DNA of 48,620 bases. It comes from a virus. The translations under genes and the position numbers were made by a program. Below the pieces are notes generated by a model. The model had not been told where the DNA came from. It saw only the letters and a list, made by a program, of their open reading frames with translations, and did not search any database. The stretch spans positions 1 to 48,620 of the IMG/VR virus record IMGVR_UViG_3300008267_000076. One strand, written 5' to 3'. Each line of letters begins with the position of its first letter. Positions within the stretch are counted from its first letter, which is position 1. Below, piece by piece: positions 43,926 to 48,620 of the stretch.

Positions 43926-46268
43926 TTAGGCAACAGCTGCGCCACCAATACGTAGCTTAGAACCTGCATTAAATGTTAGGTCGCCGCCATATCTCATTTG
44001 ACCTTTTTGTAGTAACGAATATCCAGTGACAATATCTCCGTTTACTGTAACGTCTGATGTTCCAAGTACTCTTCCAGTTCCTGCAACTGATGGAGTGGCA
44101 TCAGTAAATAAATTAACAGTTGCTCCTGCTGAAATGGTAGTCGTACCGCTATACTCATTATTTGATGCACTTGCTGGGTATAGAGTTGCAGTATTTGAGT
44201 TAACTGCAATATTCTTCGCTCCTGAAATTATTGCAGTTACTCTTCCACCTGTCATTGTTACGTTAGATTCAATTGTTGAAGTTCCATTTTCTAATACACC
44301 GCCAGACATTGAAATATTTCCTGCCAATGTTCTTGGGATATCTCCATAATCCAATGCTCCCTCAGTTATAGTCGTAAGACCAGTATAATTAACCGTAGCA
44401 TCAGTAAATGCCCATCTTCCTACGCCTTCTTTTACGATAGAAGTTGGTTGCGAAGCGTCGCTAAGAGCTGAAGCAAAATGATTACTTCCTGTATTTGTAC
44501 CCTTAAAAGTCAATGTCTTAGAAAGAGGATAGTTATGACTAATGGTTGAATTATAAGATATATGTCCTGTTCCAGATGCATCAAACGATGCAAGAGGACC
44601 AGTAAAAAATATAGAACGATTCGTTGAAGCAGGTGATGTGCCATTATACTTCAATGTTCCACTCAATTGGATAGAATTTCCAGCTCCAAGAGAAGAGTTT
44701 GTTCCGCTAGCTTGGATATTGCCAGCAGTCAGTGTACCATCGCTAATTACAACTGAGCCTGTAAAGTTATTTGCAGTTGAGCCTAGATTTAATTCTCCTC
44801 CGCCTTTCTTATTAATAGCATTTACAGTGCTACCACCTGACATTACATTTGAATTTTGTAAAGTTAAAGATGCTCCCTGAGCAATATCAAAATTAACAGT
44901 AGCAGATGTAGCTAACGGAATACTGCCACATATGATCGTATTATTACCTCCGCCTACTGGTACTTGAATTGCATTCGCTCCAGATGAGGATTGCAACGTT
45001 AATGTTCTTGTTCCCTTATTTATAATAATATTATTAGATATTTCAATTGTTCCACCAAATTGAGTTATATCTCCTGTGGATGAAGGGCCAAAAGATTGAT
45101 CATTTTGTGCAGATAATATACCATTATTAATACTAGTAGTGCCTCCATAGGTATTCTGCTCAGTAAGAGTCCATTTACCAGCTCCTGATTTATTAATTGC
45201 TAATGTTCCTAAACCAGAATTTTGAATAATATTACTATTAAATACTGAATTATTATTTGTTCCAGATAAACGCAATGTTTGAATAGCACTACTATTGCTT
45301 CCGTTCAATAAACTAGCACTGCCGGTCCATGAGGTGGCACCTGAACTGTTATCTGTTAGTGTATGAATAGTGCCGGTACCAGCTGCTTGCGCTTCAAGAA
45401 TAACAGGTACAGGTACTGTGCCACCAGATGAGGCAAGCGTAAAGTTCGTAATACGCTCAGTTGATCCAGTTTGATAGGTCCTGAACCAGATACGGGCTGC
45501 ATTAATTGGAATAACATTAACAATGGCGCTAGCAGCTACGCCACCTGCATCAGCTTGCAAATAGAAATTTCCTTTCCATGAAATTACTGAAGTATTATCT
45601 GCTAATGTAGTCCCGGCATTATTATAAAAAGCAAGATAAGCATCTGTACTCTGAACTTCTGGTCCTGTAAATGATTTATCAAATGAATGTGCTGTACCAC
45701 CTTGCCACCCTAGACCGGCTGCGCCAGCGGAGGTAGTGATATTATAACTTGAGATCGATTCAAGGTTGGATGGCGTACCAGTAAGTCCATAACCAATGAT
45801 TACAAATCCTTGATTAATCGTCACATTTCCAGAAATTGAAGAAGGCGTTTCAAAATAAACAAAACTTCCACCTTCTTTAACAAATCCAGAGGTACCACCG
45901 ACTGGGGTTTGAAAGCGGATTCCACCAGTTCCGGTTCCCATGTCTAATATTGGTAATACACCGGATGATGTATTTACTAGATTTAACTGGTTAGTGCTGG
46001 TACGTGTAATAATTTGCGTACCTAAGCCACCGCTGGTTACAAGCTTGTTAAGAGTAATTAACGGTACCGTAATAGTTACTGTTCCAGCTATAGCAGATGT
46101 ACCAGTAAATCCAAATTGAGCTGTATCTTCTGCTGTAAATGTATATGCCGTCGGGGAGGATGTTCCAGCTGATGACGTTGACCAATAGGATAAGGTTGTA
46201 TCCCAGTTGCCGTTTAGTGTGCCAAAGCCAGCAACGGTACCGTTGCGATCGAAGTAACGAATGGCCAT
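43926..46268 (-). CDS. Fibre-like protein with autotransporter beta-strand repeats
   Basis: 780 residues, Ser/Thr/Gly/Asn-rich and almost free of charged runs, predicted all-beta. At least three units match the autotransporter-associated beta strand (PATR-type) repeat: GAGKWTLTEQNTYGGTTSIN with NGILSA (about 357-385), GGGELNLGSTANNFTGSVVI with SDGTL (about 486-512), and GVGRWAFTDATVNYTGLTTI with TEGAL (about 611-640). In bacteria such repeats build the beta-helix passenger of secreted autotransporters. Here there is no signal peptide and no C-terminal barrel; the protein ends GGDLTFNAGSKLRIGGAAVA. The N-terminus (AIRYFDRNGTVAGFGTLNGN) may be the attachment domain. A long beta-helical tail or capsid fibre that contacts the host is the best reading. 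AAGGAGGA sits upstream of ATG 46268. Its base composition is less AT-rich than the baseplate genes. Confidence 0.83.
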   Translation of the reverse strand: MAIRYFDRNGTVAGFGTLNGNWDTTLSYWSTSSAGTSSPTAYTFTAEDTAQFGFTGTSAIAGTVTITVPLITLNKLVTSGGLGTQIITRTSTNQLNLVNTSSGVLPILDMGTGTGGIRFQTPVGGTSGFVKEGGSFVYFETPSSISGNVTINQGFVIIGYGLTGTPSNLESISSYNITTSAGAAGLGWQGGTAHSFDKSFTGPEVQSTDAYLAFYNNAGTTLADNTSVISWKGNFYLQADAGGVAASAIVNVIPINAARIWFRTYQTGSTERITNFTLASSGGTVPVPVILEAQAAGTGTIHTLTDNSSGATSWTGSASLLNGSNSSAIQTLRLSGTNNNSVFNSNIIQNSGLGTLAINKSGAGKWTLTEQNTYGGTTSINNGILSAQNDQSFGPSSTGDITQFGGTIEISNNIIINKGTRTLTLQSSSGANAIQVPVGGGNNTIICGSIPLATSATVNFDIAQGASLTLQNSNVMSGGSTVNAINKKGGGELNLGSTANNFTGSVVISDGTLTAGNIQASGTNSSLGAGNSIQLSGTLKYNGTSPASTNRSIFFTGPLASFDASGTGHISYNSTISHNYPLSKTLTFKGTNTGSNHFASALSDASQPTSIVKEGVGRWAFTDATVNYTGLTTITEGALDYGDIPRTLAGNISMSGGVLENGTSTIESNVTMTGGRVTAIISGAKNIAVNSNTATLYPASASNNEYSGTTTISAGATVNLFTDATPSVAGTGRVLGTSDVTVNGDIVTGYSLLQKGQMRYGGDLTFNAGSKLRIGGAAVA

Positions 46269-46294
46269 ATATTTATATCCTCCTTATTTCTTTC

Positions 46295-46615
46295 TTACGC
46301 ATTAAGATTTGGATCTAACGGAGGTAATTCTTCAATAATCGGAATTACATCAAAATGATCTACTGCTCCTTCATATGCTGGAAGAGTCTTAAGGTATTCA
46401 TATGCTACCGTAAACGTGTCGCCATTTATCACTGATATATCTGCTATATGCTCTTCTGCAAAGAATGGATAATCATGGGCAGCTCTTGCTGCTTCGTTTA
46501 CATATGAACAAACGAAGATATAGCAGTTCATCTTATCGCAGCGAATTGTTTCTATCTTTGAATAAGCTTCGGGATATGAAACTTCATTTACTGTCATGCT
46601 TCTTATTAATGCCAT
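46295..46615 (-). CDS. Small fibre-cluster protein of unknown function
   Basis: 106 residues, acidic, beginning ALIRSMTVNEVSYPEAYSKI and containing a short beta/alpha segment CDKMNCYIFVCSYVNEAARA and a FTVAYEYLKTLPAYEGAVDH helix. The proline-rich end is PPLDPNLNA. Two cysteines (about 26, 31) and another at about 36 are probably reduced in the cytoplasm. The ATG at 46615 follows TTGAGGA. Its place between two fibre-type genes suggests a fibre accessory or a small virion protein, but the sequence gives no direct evidence. Confidence 0.72.
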   Translation of the reverse strand: MALIRSMTVNEVSYPEAYSKIETIRCDKMNCYIFVCSYVNEAARAAHDYPFFAEEHIADISVINGDTFTVAYEYLKTLPAYEGAVDHFDVIPIIEELPPLDPNLNA

Positions 46616-46639
46616 TTTATTATCCTCAAGTATTATTTA

Positions 46640-47122
46640 TTACTGTCTTCTGATCTTCGGCTGAGTTGTAGGAGTGAGAATCTTGAAATTGTCTTCTGTA
46701 GCTGTTTCAAGCTGATTAAACTCGATGTAATATACTAATAGGCTCGTAGCATCATCTGCGGCTGGTGACTCAATATAGATTGCAGCTCCCTTGAGATCAG
46801 TAAAAGTAATTCCCGTCCAAGAAGCACTATCAGTTAATGAGAGGTTAAGAAAAGCACCTTCTTCGTCTTGAGAAGCTGTATCTAAGCTGATTGAGACAGG
46901 GATTGTTTTTCTAGTGTATCCATCTTGTCCAATAGTAAGCTCAGAAGATGAAATACTAGCTACTGTATTATGAGATGGTGAAAATACATAATCATTCTTC
47001 AAAAGAAGACACTTAACGACTGCTGTATCTACCAATGGTTCTGGTGGATCGTTTTGAAGGCTGGCTCCTACTTTGTTTAATAAAAGAGCTTCAAAAAATG
47101 ATGGGTAAAATGAACTTGGCAT
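46640..47122 (-). CDS. Probable virion protein, small beta-rich
   Basis: 160 residues. The arrangement SSFYPSFFEALLLNKVGASL at the start, then AVVKCLLLKNDYVFSPSHNT and VASISSSELT, resembles a widespread class of phage tail proteins that begin with a short helix followed by a 'VKVALVD-YTYSAAHDF' type strand and turn. The C-terminal part (WTGITFTDLKGAAIYIESPA, then SLLVYYIEFNQLETA) is beta-rich. No enzyme motif, no signal peptide. AAGGAG precedes ATG 47122. A 5' leader with a small TGTCTT/AAGACA hairpin (47145-47160) lies between the second terminator and this start. Tail-fibre association is inferred from family resemblance and position. Confidence 0.75.
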   Translation of the reverse strand: MPSSFYPSFFEALLLNKVGASLQNDPPEPLVDTAVVKCLLLKNDYVFSPSHNTVASISSSELTIGQDGYTRKTIPVSISLDTASQDEEGAFLNLSLTDSASWTGITFTDLKGAAIYIESPAADDATSLLVYYIEFNQLETATEDNFKILTPTTQPKIRRQ

Positions 47123-47201
47123 ATTATTCTCCTTAAATACATATTGTCTTTCTTAAGACATATTTGTCTCTATAAGTAGATTCTTGTTCATTTATTTTCT
47201 T
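47123..47201 (-). promoter_or_regulatory. Spacer after the second terminator, possible promoter region
   Basis: This spacer must hold the start of transcription for the 46640-47122 gene if the terminator at 47202-47231 is efficient. It contains a six-base-pair hairpin TGTCTT/AAGACA (47145-47160) in the leader. On the minus strand AATAAATG (complement of 47189-47196) shares the ATAAAT core of T4 late promoters (TATAAATA) but differs at both ends. Weak evidence only. Confidence 0.25.
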
Positions 47202-47231
47202 AAAAAAAAGCCCGGCTTTTGACCGGGCTTT
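47202..47231 (-). terminator. Intrinsic terminator after the 90-residue gene
   Basis: A perfect nine-base-pair stem, AAAGCCCGG and CCGGGCTTT (47207-47215 and 47223-47231), with a seven-base loop. On the minus strand it is followed by a run of eight T (complement of 47202-47209). It is the stronger of the two terminators in the window. An 18-base AT palindrome TAAAATCATATGATTTTA (47231-47248) lies between it and the gene stop at 47253 and may extend the structure. Confidence 0.92.
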
Positions 47232-47252
47232 AAAATCATATGATTTTATTGT

Positions 47253-47525
47253 TTATTCTTCGATAAATTCAAGTTGTCTTGAGTCGATGGAAGCGAGAGA
47301 AGTGCCATCTTCAAATGATAGATCGTAATATGTTGCAGTTTCCGAATCTCCAAAGAAATCGACCAATGGTCTTTCTCTAGGAGCTTCTCTTAAAACAACA
47401 TTATCTGGCATCTTTTGATCGCAAATTTCGACTGCACTATCTTCATATTCGAAAAACCATCCTTGAGGAAGTTCAACCCATCCTTCTTCTAATTTTATTC
47501 TATAACCATTGAATTTTACTTTCAT
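47253..47525 (-). CDS. Small acidic protein of unknown function
   Basis: 90 residues, acidic. The start MKVKFNGYRIKLEEGWVELP with GWFFEYEDSAVEI looks like two beta strands around a Trp-rich turn. A loop CDQKMPDNVVLREAPRERPL and an acidic ending LSFEDGTSLASIDSRQLEFI follow. It has AAAAGGAGAATATAAAAT upstream of ATG 47525 and ends just before the second terminator, 20 bases after the kelch fibre. It could be a small fibre chaperone or accessory protein, which is a guess from position. No family recognised. Confidence 0.7.
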   Translation of the reverse strand: MKVKFNGYRIKLEEGWVELPQGWFFEYEDSAVEICDQKMPDNVVLREAPRERPLVDFFGDSETATYYDLSFEDGTSLASIDSRQLEFIEE

Positions 47526-47545
47526 ATTTTATATTCTCCTTTTAA

Positions 47546-48620
47546 TTAATTAGATGTTATAAATTTCATGTTAGGTCTTGTCGTAGTTGATGTACCAGTA
47601 GTAAGAGTTGATGAACAAACGCTACTTGTTCCATCCAAACGGTACCATCTAGAAAATGTTGCTCCTGATAAATTACTAGTCTGCACAGATTCATTAGTGT
47701 AAGAGCTTAAGGAGTAAGAACAAACTTGAATAACAAGACCAGATGTACCATCCCAAGTATATGGTGTATTTAGCGTATGCTGATTCCATCCGGGATTCGT
47801 AGTCATATTCGAAGCAGTAAAAGAAGCAACTCCACCAGCATTAACCCATCCAGCAGATATGGGATTTGTATTTGCTGTTGGATAAACAACCAATTCAAAA
47901 GAATTATAAACTACGGCTTTATCAAGAACAACATTAAACCCTATGGAAATAATATTTTTTCCAGTTAAACCAGCATTAGACAATTCAGCTGCTGTTATAA
48001 AATATTGTTGCTTAGCAGAATCAAAATAACTACTATATGGGGTAGGGTATGATGTTCCTCCAATTGAAACAGTACCAGTTCCAATAATAAATTCTCCACC
48101 AACTATCCACTTTGCATATAAAGTCTGATTTTGTGTTATAGCAACAGCAGTATTTCCAATAATAAGTTGTCCTCCTCCATTAGATTGAGTATACCAGCCA
48201 TCAAAGAGATATCCTGCTTTCGTTGGAGAACATAAAGTCGGTATATTTTCTCCATCTGTAACAGAGAAGCTAGCTGGTAAACATGCAGATCCCTCTTGTG
48301 AATCATAAGTGTAAGTTATACTGTTATAGTTCCATTTTGCATATAACGTATGACTAGTTGTGAGACTTATAATGGTTGATGAATTTATCATATAATTTAC
48401 ATCATATATCTGAGCCGAGGAAAGATAAGTCGAATTGGAACCACCAACAATAAGCACTTTTCCATTGCTTAATAAAGTTGCTGTATGTTTTCGTCTATCT
48501 ACTTCCAAAGAAGGAGTGTTTGTGGACCAAGTATTAGCTACAGGATCATATATCTGAGCCGAGGAAATATAAGTCAAACTCGAATTGTAACCTCCAACAA
48601 TAAGCACTTTTTCATTGCTT
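47546..48620 (-). CDS. Chimeric fibre: kelch repeats, InlB-type repeat and Bacteroidota-type C-terminal domain (5' end outside window)
   Basis: The frame is open at the right edge, so the start is not visible: residues SNEKVLIVGG at the edge repeat an internal LLSNGKVLIVGG unit. Visible part about 358 residues. First come kelch units (VLIVGG, SSAQIYD, ANTWS, HTATLL). Then a Listeria-Bacteroides (InlB B) repeat: ITYTYDSQEGSACLPASFSV, AGYLFDGWYTQSNGGG and TLYAKW, preceded by a truncated copy ending HTLYAKW. Last is a domain with IGTGTVSIGGTSYPTPYSSY, ITAAELSNAGLTGKNIISIG, WNQHTLNTPYTWDGTSGLVI and TTTRPNMKF, which I recognise as typical of secreted Bacteroidota surface proteins. There is no membrane anchor. 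In a phage this should be a tail fibre or adhesin, with the last domain the likely receptor-binding tip. Domain calls are by pattern. Confidence 0.8.
   Translation of the reverse strand, partial: SNEKVLIVGGYNSSLTYISSAQIYDPVANTWSTNTPSLEVDRRKHTATLLSNGKVLIVGGSNSTYLSSAQIYDVNYMINSSTIISLTTSHTLYAKWNYNSITYTYDSQEGSACLPASFSVTDGENIPTLCSPTKAGYLFDGWYTQSNGGGQLIIGNTAVAITQNQTLYAKWIVGGEFIIGTGTVSIGGTSYPTPYSSYFDSAKQQYFITAAELSNAGLTGKNIISIGFNVVLDKAVVYNSFELVVYPTANTNPISAGWVNAGGVASFTASNMTTNPGWNQHTLNTPYTWDGTSGLVIQVCSYSLSSYTNESVQTSNLSGATFSRWYRLDGTSSVCSSTLTTGTSTTTRPNMKFITSN
48401..48620 (-). repeat. Two near-identical DNA copies of a kelch unit
   Basis: Positions 48401-48470 and 48545-48620 are alignable with about four mismatches in 70 bases and one six-base in-frame insertion in the second copy. 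They code for SSAQIYD and VLIVGG segments of neighbouring kelch units. The near identity points to a recent duplication, and further copies may lie beyond the edge. Confidence 0.85.

Noticed and set aside
47546-48620. Idea that the fibre end is the variable region of a diversity-generating retroelement
   Set aside because: No reverse transcriptase, no template repeat and no C-type lectin-like ending are visible in the window.

Overview
This 48.6 kb window is part of the genome of a large, AT-rich tailed bacteriophage with a contractile-tail (T4-like, myovirus) baseplate. Every gene I can support lies on the minus strand, so transcription runs from the right end to the left end. Genes are tightly packed. 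Many overlap by 4 to 22 bases, and most starts follow a strong AGGAG-type ribosome binding site. I see no tRNA, insertion sequence, CRISPR array or host-like chromosomal gene. The T4-type anchors are a gp25-like and a gp6-like baseplate wedge protein next to each other, a gp55-like late sigma factor, a spike protein with a peptidoglycan peptidase, and Rad50/Mre11-type, primase and RuvC-type DNA enzymes. The host cannot be named. Strong Shine-Dalgarno sequences argue against a typical Bacteroidota host, although one fibre ends in a domain that looks Bacteroidota-like.

Reading with transcription (right to left): (1) 48620-43926 holds host-contact genes. These are a chimeric fibre (kelch, InlB/Listeria-Bacteroides repeat and a Bacteroidota-type C-terminal domain; its 5' end is outside the window), three small proteins, and a 780-residue fibre built from autotransporter-type beta repeats. 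Two strong intrinsic terminators punctuate this block. (2) 43803-38416 holds small regulatory and enzyme genes: a full-length PIN-PhoH protein, a putative zinc metallopeptidase, a Cas4/RecB-like nuclease with a probable Fe-S cluster, a zinc ribbon protein, a small membrane protein and the gp55-like sigma factor. (3) 38409-3076 is about 35 kb of tail, baseplate and fibre genes. It includes an M15 peptidase spike, a 2143-residue protein, gp25, gp6, a DNRLRE-like protein, a 3874-residue LamG-type giant, and six further virion proteins that share modules with one another. (4) 3074-1 holds a RuvC-like resolvase, a DnaG/gp61-type primase and a protein in which the Mre11/SbcD nuclease and the start of the Rad50/SbcC ATPase lie in one uninterrupted reading frame.

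Inferred working: the sigma factor should direct late transcription of the structural block. The SbcDC fusion, RuvC-like enzyme, primase and Cas4-like nuclease fit recombination-dependent replication and processing of branched DNA before packaging. The peptidase spike, gp25, gp6 and the giant proteins build the baseplate, and the repeat-rich proteins at the right end probably determine host binding. The most unusual items are the SbcD-SbcC fusion, the autotransporter-repeat and kelch/InlB fibres, the 3874-residue LamG giant with an inserted coiled coil, and a possible alternative RNA pairing between the fibre-operon terminator and the PhoH ribosome binding site.
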